From JBCCTX01 sp964468435 (lineage in GTDB: Bacteria; Bacteroidota; Bacteroidia; J057): a stretch of DNA of 64,000 nt. The notes under the pieces are model-generated. The model made no database searches and was not told the DNA's origin. It worked only from the letters and a program-made list of their open reading frames with translations. Positions 36,686-44,741 of this stretch are shown here, in pieces. Position 1 is the first letter of the stretch, and each line of letters starts with the position of its first letter. The translations under genes and the position numbers were made by a program. The stretch spans positions 1 to 64,000 of the forward strand of contig CAYXVE010000001.1 in assembly GCA_964468435.1 (NCBI GenBank). The letters run 5' to 3'.

Positions 36686-37609
36686 TTATTTAATAGATAA
36701 TTCTGCTCTTCTGTTGACGGCTCCAGATGTATCTGTTTCATGGGTACTAATCGGTTCGGTTTCTCCTCTGGAAATAATCATGATTTGTTCTTCATTTAGA
36801 CCAAATTCTATGAAGTAATTTTTGACAGCTCTGGCTCTTTCAAGACCTATGGTAGCATTATACTCAGCATCTCCCTGGTTATCAGTGTGTCCTATGATCA
36901 TCAGGTCTCTGTCGCGATGTGTTCTGAGAAATAAAATTGCTTTATTGATAAAAGTTCGAAGTGTGTCGTCAAGAGGAAGATAAGTGCTGTTGGGTTCAAA
37001 ATAAATCAGGGGAGGATTGTTGAGGATTGAGTCATTGATAGCGGACTTTTCGGAAAGGGATAAGTTATTGTCCAGAACAGAGGGTTCTCGTGGGGGAGGT
37101 GTGTCGACTATTTGAAAAGCGATTCCTGCTTGGAGTATGCCTTCTGCTACAAGTCCTGAATCCATTCCCACATCCTGATAACTATGAATAACCCTGCCTG
37201 ATTCGATTCCTCTTCTATTTAGTTCCTCACTTACGAAATGGGATCTTGCAAGGCCAAGTGTAGATAAGGAAGTATTGTTGACCTCGAGGGTTCTGCTGAA
37301 TGCTCCGGTAACGACTAGTTGGGTGTAGGGATTATAGTACAGGAATTTTGCCAGGGAGTCGAGCATATGGTTTAAGGAAGGTGATATGGTAGCACTGGAA
37401 TCAGAGTGTTGAAAATTGAAATCTTCACCTGACTGTATGATAGGAGCATCCTGGTACCATATTGTAATTCCTGAGTTACCATAAGGCCTATCAGCGATAA
37501 TAGTATCATCACTCATTTTGCCGTCGCAACCAGAGCGTACCTTACACACCCAATACCAACTACCGCTAAAGAGCCACCCCAGGAAAAGAATAAATACTAG
37601 GAGACGCAT
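36686..37609 (-). CDS. OmpA-family protein with two OmpA-like domains and N-terminal membrane anchor
   Basis: ATG 37609 is preferred (307 residues) because it begins the hydrophobic anchor (RLLVFILFLGWLFSG). A longer reading to 37657 adds 16 residues. After the anchor comes SWYWVCKVRSGC, a short Trp/Cys motif seen in OmpA proteins of this phylum. Two OmpA-like domains follow. The first (about 80-150, VTGAFSRTLEVNNTSLSTLG with ARSHFVSEELNRRGI) is degenerate. The second (about 205-307) is canonical, with GHTDNQGDAEYN and LERARAVKNYFIEFG, the Asp/Arg pair that binds diaminopimelate in peptidoglycan. The gene precedes the giant coiled-coil gene by 20 bp in the same direction. Confidence 0.88.
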   Translation of the reverse strand: MRLLVFILFLGWLFSGSWYWVCKVRSGCDGKMSDDTIIADRPYGNSGITIWYQDAPIIQSGEDFNFQHSDSSATISPSLNHMLDSLAKFLYYNPYTQLVVTGAFSRTLEVNNTSLSTLGLARSHFVSEELNRRGIESGRVIHSYQDVGMDSGLVAEGILQAGIAFQIVDTPPPREPSVLDNNLSLSEKSAINDSILNNPPLIYFEPNSTYLPLDDTLRTFINKAILFLRTHRDRDLMIIGHTDNQGDAEYNATIGLERARAVKNYFIEFGLNEEQIMIISRGETEPISTHETDTSGAVNRRAELSIK

Positions 37610-37731
37610 AAAACACCTATTTATACTGTATTTTTCAAGTGATAGACAAGCAGACAAATTTTATCCAATATTAATGAAAAGTCGTGATAAAAACATATTT
37701 TTCGGCGTAATTTATCTACAAAGCATTGTGT

Positions 37732-39453
37732 ATGAGGTACGTATTAACGTTTTCTTGTCTAGATGAACAAATAATTGATGTTGAAATACAAAGCCGTATC
37801 AGGAAGGGCGAGCAAATTTGGAGGCTTCCCTACTGGAGGCCTGGCAGATACGAACAGCAGCGCTACGATATGTATATCAATGGAGTGTTAGCGAAGGATC
37901 TAGCGGGAAATGAGTTAGCGGTACACAAAGTAAGTTCACATAGCTGGAAAGTGATCGCTGAAGAAGGGATGCAATACAGTCTGATGTATAAATATTATGC
38001 ACATAGACTGGATGCCGGTGGATCGTATGTAGATCGCGAAATGATCTATGTCAATGGCATTAATCTCTTATTGTTTGATGAGGACTTACTGGATCAGGAA
38101 TGTGATCTAACTGTGCACTTACCGGAGGGTTTTGAGATTAATGGTCATGTAAGCAGGACGGAAATATGCATTCAATATGAGAACTATCATCAGATGGTCG
38201 ATGATCCATTTGTGGCGTCTACAGCGTTGCAACTCCATACATTTCAGCTAGATCATCTGGAAGTAAATATATCCGTCCATGGAGCTAAACTGAATAATCT
38301 TCCCATGCTGTCGAAATCTATGAAGGCATTTATGGAAGCTCAGATCAAGTTATATGGAAAATGTCCTGTAGAACAGTACACCTTTTGGCTCATTATGCTT
38401 CCATACAGGTACAGACATGGTGTGGAACACCTGCATTCTACGGTAATAGTGATGGGGCCTTGGTACAGATTGCATGAAGCTGGGAGTTTTGATTCACTGC
38501 TGGAGATTTGTTGTCATGAGTTTTTTCATGTATGGAATGTCAAAACCTTCCGTCCCCGTGAATTAACACCCTATTCTTATAATGGGCCAGTGTATTCCCT
38601 GCTTCATTATATCACAGAGGGAATAACTACTTATTATGGTTATGCCATGTTGTGGAGAAGTGGTGTATGGACCTTCCAGGACTGGATCAAAAGCCTCAAT
38701 GAAGAATTTACTAGTTATTTCAAATCCGGGGGTAAGCAAACAGTTTCCCTGGAGCAAGCGAGTTTCAACAGTTGGGTCAATGGGTATCACAATAAGGGAA
38801 TACCCAATAACAGGATATCATTCTATACCAAAGGACATCTGGTCGCCTTGATCATGGACTATTATATCAGGAGCGAAACAAAACACGAGTATTCACTGGA
38901 TGAGGTAATGCGCAGCTTATATCAGTATTGTGAGCGCAACCAGAAAGGCTATACCGGTCAGGAATTTCAGCAAATTTTTTCGGAGACTACTGGTTTGCCC
39001 CTTGAATCATTTTATCAGTCATATATTGCAGGCGTAGACAGTCTGATGCCTGTGCTTCAGCGCTTGGGAGAATTTTTGGGATTGAAAATGATACAGACTC
39101 CTTTTGAGACTGTAAGTGAATCAATATGTGGGATGAAAGTGCAGAAGTCGGGAGACAAACTACTGGTAGAGAATTTTTTACCAGGTAGTGGATGGGCTCA
39201 GTCGGGGATTGTTAGGGGAGATCAGCTTGTAGCTATTGACGGGTATCAGATTGGCTCGGACTGGGATGAAATGCTCATTGCCTTGCGGGGTAAAAAGCAA
39301 GTGAAACTGCACTTCTTTCACCTCGGAAAGCTCCAGGAGATAACGCTGGATATCCCGAAATCTTTTTCACATACAATACCTCAATACATGATGAATAGTT
39401 CTCCCGACTCTCACCAATTAAATAATCGCAAATCATGGGCGAAGATCAGATAG
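37732..39453 (+). CDS. M61-family metallopeptidase (glycyl aminopeptidase-like) with PDZ domain
   Basis: The start is ATG 37732; a TTG two codons earlier is less likely. The product has 573 residues. An N-terminal beta domain (about 1-165) precedes the catalytic domain with HEFFHVWNVK (His262, Glu263, His266 of HExxH) and the third zinc ligand Glu296 in ITEGITTYYGYAM, both typical of M61. A C-terminal PDZ domain (about 465-540, with GWAQSGIVRGDQLVAIDGY) completes the family layout. No signal peptide is present, so it is probably cytoplasmic. It is divergent from the OmpA gene, and its stop is 4 bp from that of the convergent adenosyltransferase gene. Confidence 0.93.
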   Translation: MRYVLTFSCLDEQIIDVEIQSRIRKGEQIWRLPYWRPGRYEQQRYDMYINGVLAKDLAGNELAVHKVSSHSWKVIAEEGMQYSLMYKYYAHRLDAGGSYVDREMIYVNGINLLLFDEDLLDQECDLTVHLPEGFEINGHVSRTEICIQYENYHQMVDDPFVASTALQLHTFQLDHLEVNISVHGAKLNNLPMLSKSMKAFMEAQIKLYGKCPVEQYTFWLIMLPYRYRHGVEHLHSTVIVMGPWYRLHEAGSFDSLLEICCHEFFHVWNVKTFRPRELTPYSYNGPVYSLLHYITEGITTYYGYAMLWRSGVWTFQDWIKSLNEEFTSYFKSGGKQTVSLEQASFNSWVNGYHNKGIPNNRISFYTKGHLVALIMDYYIRSETKHEYSLDEVMRSLYQYCERNQKGYTGQEFQQIFSETTGLPLESFYQSYIAGVDSLMPVLQRLGEFLGLKMIQTPFETVSESICGMKVQKSGDKLLVENFLPGSGWAQSGIVRGDQLVAIDGYQIGSDWDEMLIALRGKKQVKLHFFHLGKLQEITLDIPKSFSHTIPQYMMNSSPDSHQLNNRKSWAKIR

Positions 39454-39457
39454 TTCT

Positions 39458-40009
39458 TTAGGACTTCTGGGGTACCCAGGGTATTTCCTGGTTACCAGTC
39501 AACTGAAGCAAGTATCGGCTGAATACAAACAGCCAGTCTGAAAGTCTGTTGAGATAAACCAGTATGTCTGGATTTACGGGTATTTCTTCATTCATTTCTA
39601 CGACCCTTCGTTCACTTCGCCTGCATATGCATCTGGCCACATGGGCCGTAGAACTAGCTGGATGTCCTCCGGGCAGAATGAAGTTTTTCAATGGGGGGAG
39701 TTCCTGTTCCAACTGATCAATAGATGATTCAAGTTCCTGTATGTTTGATTGAGAAAGTTTGGGTAGTTTGATTGCTGTCTTTTCAGGGTCTGCTGCCAGC
39801 AATGATCCAATGGTAAATAATTCCTGCTGAATTCTGCGAATAAAATCTCTGAAAGTAGCGCATGCTTCCTGATCTGAAAGTAATCCTATATAGGAGTTTA
39901 ATTCGTCAATCGTGCCATAGGCCTCAATACGCATATCACTCTTGCGTACTCTTTTGCCACCAAGAAGAGAGGTTTCCCCTTTATCACCCGTTTTGGTATA
40001 TATTTTCAT
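39458..40009 (-). CDS. Cob(I)yrinic acid a,c-diamide adenosyltransferase, PduO type
   Basis: The 183-residue protein has the PduO/MMAB signature. The N-terminal ATP loop YTKTGDKGETSLLGGKRVRK is followed by AYGTIDELNSYIGLL. The helix with CICRRSERRVVEM and the terminal YLNRLSDWLFVFSRYL carry the conserved Arg and Asp that hold ATP and the corrin. It transfers adenosyl to Co(I) cobalamin, supplying coenzyme for B12 enzymes such as methylmalonyl-CoA mutase. It lies 6 bp after the small lipoprotein gene and likely shares a transcript with ispG, though no metabolic link between the two is apparent. Confidence 0.94.
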   Translation of the reverse strand: MKIYTKTGDKGETSLLGGKRVRKSDMRIEAYGTIDELNSYIGLLSDQEACATFRDFIRRIQQELFTIGSLLAADPEKTAIKLPKLSQSNIQELESSIDQLEQELPPLKNFILPGGHPASSTAHVARCICRRSERRVVEMNEEIPVNPDILVYLNRLSDWLFVFSRYLLQLTGNQEIPWVPQKS

Positions 40010-40015
40010 CTGATT

Positions 40016-40531
40016 TTAGTTGAGTTGCTGATCGATAAAATTAATCGAAATTTTATTCTTACTGCCGTCCATTTTGAGTATGATTTCCATCCCGGTATTA
40101 GTAGTCTGTTGAATTACTCCTTCCCATACGTAATTGCCATACTTACCGATTGGAAAACCGTATTTCTCTGTGTAAATAGACTCAATTTCCTTATATAAAG
40201 CATCTGCCTGAACCTCATTTTTGAGGATGATATTGGCTACGATAGCCGTTATTTGATTGGTTTCACTACCATCGGATACCAAGGGAGTATAGTATTCTAT
40301 GATCATTTCCTCATTTTCGGGAAGCGGGAGTGTGTATACTATTCCCAAAGGATCTTCATAACTGGGCTTGTCGGGGCTTTCCAGTCTTTTGGCAATAGCA
40401 ATATCGTCTTTCAAGTATACTCCTCTGAATGTTCCTGCTCTTTCTGGTTGAAAAATGACCGTATAGAGTTCTGATTGCGTAGGTGTTTTGGAGGTACAGG
40501 CCCATGTCATGATTGTTGCCGAAAATATCAT
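40016..40531 (-). CDS. Small putative lipoprotein, function unknown
   Basis: I set the start at ATG 40531 (171 residues), but this gives a very short hydrophobic leader before TWAC. A TTG at 40576 would give a more normal 27-residue signal (ILLSHISQYWIIIMIFSATI). Readings beyond it overlap ispG. After the lipobox-like Cys the mature part is about 160 residues of mixed alpha/beta without a recognised domain. It includes ERAGTFRGVYLKDDI and a region with KYGFPIGKYGNYVWEG. It is placed between ispG and the adenosyltransferase gene with gaps of 55 and 6 bp, so it is likely co-transcribed. Confidence 0.65.
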   Translation of the reverse strand: MIFSATIMTWACTSKTPTQSELYTVIFQPERAGTFRGVYLKDDIAIAKRLESPDKPSYEDPLGIVYTLPLPENEEMIIEYYTPLVSDGSETNQITAIVANIILKNEVQADALYKEIESIYTEKYGFPIGKYGNYVWEGVIQQTTNTGMEIILKMDGSKNKISINFIDQQLN

Positions 40532-40586
40532 GATAATGATCCAATATTGGCTGATATGGGATAACAGTATACCCAATCCATTAAGG

Positions 40587-42602
40587 TTATGAAAAATTTG
40601 TTGAGTGTTGAACAGCTGCATCCTCGGGTTCGATCCACTTACCATCTGCACGGATCAGGTCAATCAGCCTATCCACGGCCTCTTCTGCTTTTACTGCTTT
40701 TTCGACGATTGTTTTGCCTCTGTACAAGGCAATTTTTCCCGGACCTACGCCAACATATCCGTAGTCAGCATCTGCCATTTCACCAGGGCCATTGACAATA
40801 CATCCCATAATACCAATCTTAACACCTTTGAGGTGTTCTGTGCGTTGTCTGATTTTGGCAGTCGTTTCCTGTAGGTCAAACAAGGTTCTACCACATGAAG
40901 GACAGGAAATATATTCTGTTTTGGTGATACGCAGTCTGGAGAGTTGCAACATGCTATAAGCAGCTTTTACCTGTATGCTATGTGCCTCTGTAATCCAAAG
41001 TCCTTCGATCAGACCATCTACTAGCAGAGTGCTGACATTGGATGACAAATAGAGCTGTGTCATGGCATCCCTGGTCAGTTGAAGGTGATCTGGAAGATGT
41101 TCATCCTGGTAGAAATCAAAGGTTTCGGGTGCTGCAATATCCAGGAGCAGAGGTTGGCGAATCCCTTGCTTCATCAATGTGTATATGATATCTCTCCATT
41201 CATATGTGGGGATTTTCTGGTAGGCGGTGAGGATGAAAACACATTTATCCAACTGATTGGCATGATCTATAAGTGAAACCAGATCGTGCTGAGAAATTCT
41301 TACAAAGTTAGCCTCATTGCTCTTTTCATCCTCTATCAGCCATTCATTCAAAGACGGGAAAAGTGGGAATGCTCTTTTCCGATTTTTGAGCATACGCCAT
41401 GTATTGACATGATAGATTTTTTTGACACCACCTGGAAGCTCGAATGCCGGTATCTGATCTCCCAAATAGATCCAGTCTACTGCAGTATCTGAGAAGGTAT
41501 ATTTGTCTAGTGCCGGAATGTAGGTATACCCTACTTCAGTAAGGTTACCGGGCTGCTGGCTACTATGCTGTATATCGGCGACTACCCTAGGGACTTCATC
41601 TGCACCTATGTTGAGTACTTTTTCTGTTTTTCTTCGCTCAAATGAATAGGGCTCGAATGGAAGTTGAATTTGTTCTATGGGGATTTCTTTAGAATGCCTC
41701 ATTTTTTGGGCCTGTTCCACAAAATGGTTGATCAGGAACTGTGCCACAGGCATTTCATATTCGGGTTCTTCTGTGAGAGATACTCTTACAGTATCTCCAA
41801 TACCATCCATGAGGAGGGTAGCTACTCCGAGAGCAGATTTGACGCGGCCATCTTCTCCTTCTCCAGCTTCCGTTACACCCAGGTGCAGTGGATATACCTG
41901 GTCTCTTTCAATCATTTGTTCCATCAGCAGGCGATAAGCCTGTACCATTACCTGAGGATTGGAAGCTTTCATGGAGATCACGATATCATAGAAATTGTGA
42001 TCTTCACAAATTCTGACAAATTCCATGGCTGACTCAACCATACCGGTAGGAGTATCTCCATATCGGCTCATAATACGGTCGGATAAGGAGCCGTGGTTGG
42101 TACCTATGCGCATGGCAGTACCTTCTTCTTTGCAGATTTTGACCAGGGGTGAAAATCTTTCATGAATCCTTTCCAGTTCGGCCTGATATGACTCATCCGT
42201 AAAAGATAGTTCCTGAAATCGTTTTTTATCGGCATAGTTGCCGGGGTTTACACGAACTTTCTCAACGATTCTTGCTGCGATCTCTGCTGCATTAGGCGTA
42301 TAGTGTATGTCAGCTACCAGGGGGACACGATACCCTCTTCTACGAAGTTCTTTTTTGATCTCAGCAAGGTTGTGAGCTTCCTTTTTACTAGGTGCCGTGA
42401 TGCGCACGTATTCACATCCTGCTTCTACCATTCGAATAGATTGCTCTACAGTACCTAGGGTATCCATAGTATCTGTGGTAGTCATGGATTGGACGCGGAT
42501 GGGATTATTCCCTCCGAGGGGTACTTCTCCGATGTATACTTCTCTGCTTAGGATTCTGCGGTAAGAAAAATGTGATAATGCGTATTTCAGGGGAAATTCC
42601 AT
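40587..42602 (-). CDS. ispG: 4-hydroxy-3-methylbut-2-en-1-yl diphosphate synthase (long form)
   Basis: Start ATG 42602 gives 671 residues, far longer than E. coli IspG (372). Like IspG of Bacteroidota, Chlamydiae and plants, it has a large domain inserted between the N-terminal TIM barrel (about 15-290) and the C-terminal iron-sulfur domain. The [4Fe-4S] ligands are in CPSCGRTLFDL and CIVNGPGEMADADYG, and the glutamate of NGPGE is also conserved. It converts MEcPP to HMBPP in the MEP isoprenoid pathway in the cytoplasm. It is the first gene of a leftward cluster with a small lipoprotein and an adenosyltransferase. A 460-bp AT-rich region precedes it. Confidence 0.96.
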   Translation of the reverse strand: MEFPLKYALSHFSYRRILSREVYIGEVPLGGNNPIRVQSMTTTDTMDTLGTVEQSIRMVEAGCEYVRITAPSKKEAHNLAEIKKELRRRGYRVPLVADIHYTPNAAEIAARIVEKVRVNPGNYADKKRFQELSFTDESYQAELERIHERFSPLVKICKEEGTAMRIGTNHGSLSDRIMSRYGDTPTGMVESAMEFVRICEDHNFYDIVISMKASNPQVMVQAYRLLMEQMIERDQVYPLHLGVTEAGEGEDGRVKSALGVATLLMDGIGDTVRVSLTEEPEYEMPVAQFLINHFVEQAQKMRHSKEIPIEQIQLPFEPYSFERRKTEKVLNIGADEVPRVVADIQHSSQQPGNLTEVGYTYIPALDKYTFSDTAVDWIYLGDQIPAFELPGGVKKIYHVNTWRMLKNRKRAFPLFPSLNEWLIEDEKSNEANFVRISQHDLVSLIDHANQLDKCVFILTAYQKIPTYEWRDIIYTLMKQGIRQPLLLDIAAPETFDFYQDEHLPDHLQLTRDAMTQLYLSSNVSTLLVDGLIEGLWITEAHSIQVKAAYSMLQLSRLRITKTEYISCPSCGRTLFDLQETTAKIRQRTEHLKGVKIGIMGCIVNGPGEMADADYGYVGVGPGKIALYRGKTIVEKAVKAEEAVDRLIDLIRADGKWIEPEDAAVQHSTNFS

Positions 42603-43063
42603 AACCAAATTTGATTCATTGTACAGCTTCCAATGATATGGAAGATTGATGGTTCAACTTGCATAGGATCTATTAGTGTTCCTAATGACCCCAGATAATC
42701 AATACAACAAATAGATGAACAGATAGTTTTGGGAGATTCAGATCAAAAAATAATTATACGATTCTATTTTAGTATAGTAAAAATGATCTTGTATGATGTA
42801 AAAGTTTATCATACAATTTTATTTTTTGTGATTTAAAAAATGAAAAGTAATCAGATCAAATTGCAAAACTCTATATAAAAAAAATGAAAATTTGATGGGT
42901 TAGTTTTAAGAATACTGGGAAGTTTTTTGATTTTGCTGAGTGCTATGTTTTATTATTTCCAACATTGCTTTTATTATTTCTTAGATAAATTGCTTTTTTG
43001 TCTCATAATAAATATTAAACGGCCTACAATTTGCTTATAGATTTAGTGAAATGATTATGATAT
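42603..43063. other. AT-rich divergent intergenic region
   Basis: 461 bp separate ispG from the rightward unknown gene. The clearest structure is the inverted repeat at 42789-42816. Several long A and T runs follow (42820-42900). No gene or clear RNA was recognised. It probably carries promoters for both flanking genes, but I found no perfect TAnnTTTG box. Confidence 0.5.
42789..42816. repeat. 9-bp inverted repeat in the AT-rich intergenic region
   Basis: TTGTATGAT (42789-42797) and ATCATACAA (42808-42816) are perfect complements around a 10-nt spacer, followed by TTTTATTTTTT. It could be an operator or a weak terminator; the position between divergent genes favours an operator. Confidence 0.45.
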
Positions 43064-44524
43064 ATGGATTTACACAAAATTATTAATCAGCTAACCGAAG
43101 AAGAATTTCACGAGATTCATTCCAATTTTTTAAATAATAAGGCGGAAAAAACGGCTGACTTTTTGGAGATTATACGGAGTAATCCGGAAGATCCTGACAA
43201 GGAATTTATCAAAAAGCACGATATTTCTCCATCGGCATTCTATGTACTGAAGTCCCGTTTAAATCAGCGTATAGAGACTTTTCTACTCAACAGGCTGGGC
43301 GATTCTAACCTACATGTCATGCGACGGGTATTGAATGTAGGTGATCTGGTGGCAAATAATCCGCGTGAGATTTCTGTCGCGGCTTTGCGGCGCCTGGAAA
43401 GAGAATTGCTCAAATTTGATTTTCCCTATGGTCTGATGATTGTGTACAAAGCACTACAGAATCTTCATATTCACGATGAAAAATATATTTTCTACCGCAG
43501 TCACTACAATCAACAAGTAGCTTATGCCGTAGCGATGGATAAAGCTGCAGATTTGGTGGTTCAGTTCTTCAGGGCTTTTGATTCCTTTTACATGACACGA
43601 AAGGAGAAAGATCACAATGAGATGATCAAGATCATGGAGAAAATCGATAATGTGACGGCTTTGTATGAATCCAACCGTTTGCTGTTGTTCAAGTACATTG
43701 TTCACATCTATGCAAAGCTGTTTATCGAGATTCCCGATACCATAAGGTGTGAGGTCGAAGATCTGGAAACCATGTTTGACAAATCATTTGAGATTCTGGG
43801 CGAGTATAAAGAGGATTCTTTTTACAGCAATCTCAATATTCTGTTCAACTTTTTCCGCTTTATACACTATGAAAACAATCAGGTATGGGATAAGTCCAAG
43901 ATATATTTTGAAATCCTCGATTACAAGATTGAGGAAATGATGCTTCATGATTATTTCAACGCCAATTTATCACTCTTTCTATTCAGAAAGTTGCAGTATC
44001 ACAAACGGACTCATACAACAGATCAATTGCTCAAGGATGTTACGGAGTATGTAGACCAGATCGAGATCGAACCCTATCGCCTGATTTACTTCGTGAATTT
44101 CAATTTGTTTAGGGCACATGCTTATTTTTTAAAAGGTAAGTACAAAAAGGTAACGCGAATCCTATACAACCTGCGCAATGAAGTGAATCTGAGAAAGCAG
44201 GTACATATGGATCTAGAGGTGAAGTTTTTCCACGCACTTACCTATGTAGCCATCAAAGAATTTGATCTTGCTAATCAACTGATTCTCAGTTTACAGCGTC
44301 AACTACGAAAGGATTCTATGAAGCCCTATGAGCATGCAAAAATACTTATTAAGATCCTTAATGTGGCTTTGGGAGGACGTCCCAGGACGAGATATAAGAA
44401 CCTAAGGAGCAATATTGACCTTTGGAATGAAGAAAACCAGGGAAGATATGCTATCCTGCAGGAATTGGATATGGAATCTATTTTTTTGACAGAAGAATTT
44501 GTAGAAACTGAACCCATATCGTAA
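43064..44524 (+). CDS. Conserved helical protein of unknown function
   Basis: This 486-residue protein has no signal peptide or TM segment. The N-terminal 90 residues (EEEFHEIHSNFLNNKAEKTADFL, then DISPSAFYVLKSRLNQRIETFLL) resemble a helical DNA- or protein-binding module with a helix-turn-helix feel. The rest is an alpha-helical solenoid with TPR-like spacing (for example FFHALTYVAIKEFDLANQLILSL and LIYFVNFNLFRAHAYFLKGKYKKV). I do not recognise a named family. The layout, an N-terminal helical bundle followed by a repeat solenoid, recalls bacterial regulators, but that is inference. It is a single gene between ispG (divergent) and the E1 gene. Confidence 0.75.
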   Translation: MDLHKIINQLTEEEFHEIHSNFLNNKAEKTADFLEIIRSNPEDPDKEFIKKHDISPSAFYVLKSRLNQRIETFLLNRLGDSNLHVMRRVLNVGDLVANNPREISVAALRRLERELLKFDFPYGLMIVYKALQNLHIHDEKYIFYRSHYNQQVAYAVAMDKAADLVVQFFRAFDSFYMTRKEKDHNEMIKIMEKIDNVTALYESNRLLLFKYIVHIYAKLFIEIPDTIRCEVEDLETMFDKSFEILGEYKEDSFYSNLNILFNFFRFIHYENNQVWDKSKIYFEILDYKIEEMMLHDYFNANLSLFLFRKLQYHKRTHTTDQLLKDVTEYVDQIEIEPYRLIYFVNFNLFRAHAYFLKGKYKKVTRILYNLRNEVNLRKQVHMDLEVKFFHALTYVAIKEFDLANQLILSLQRQLRKDSMKPYEHAKILIKILNVALGGRPRTRYKNLRSNIDLWNEENQGRYAILQELDMESIFLTEEFVETEPIS

Positions 44525-44741
44525 GCTTTTGTTGTTGTTTATCATTCAATGATTATTCTGGATTTCTTATAAATGCAGAATCATTAGCTTGTTTTTTTAC
44601 AAAATTCATAATTTTTGTCAAATTGCGTAGTATATTAGCCTGCGATTTTGATCTTTTAGGCACTTTTAGCGTAAGCAGTAGATATACTACATGTTTGAGT
44701 AGCAATGAAAATTGAGTAAATTTCAAGCTGAACCATTGATT

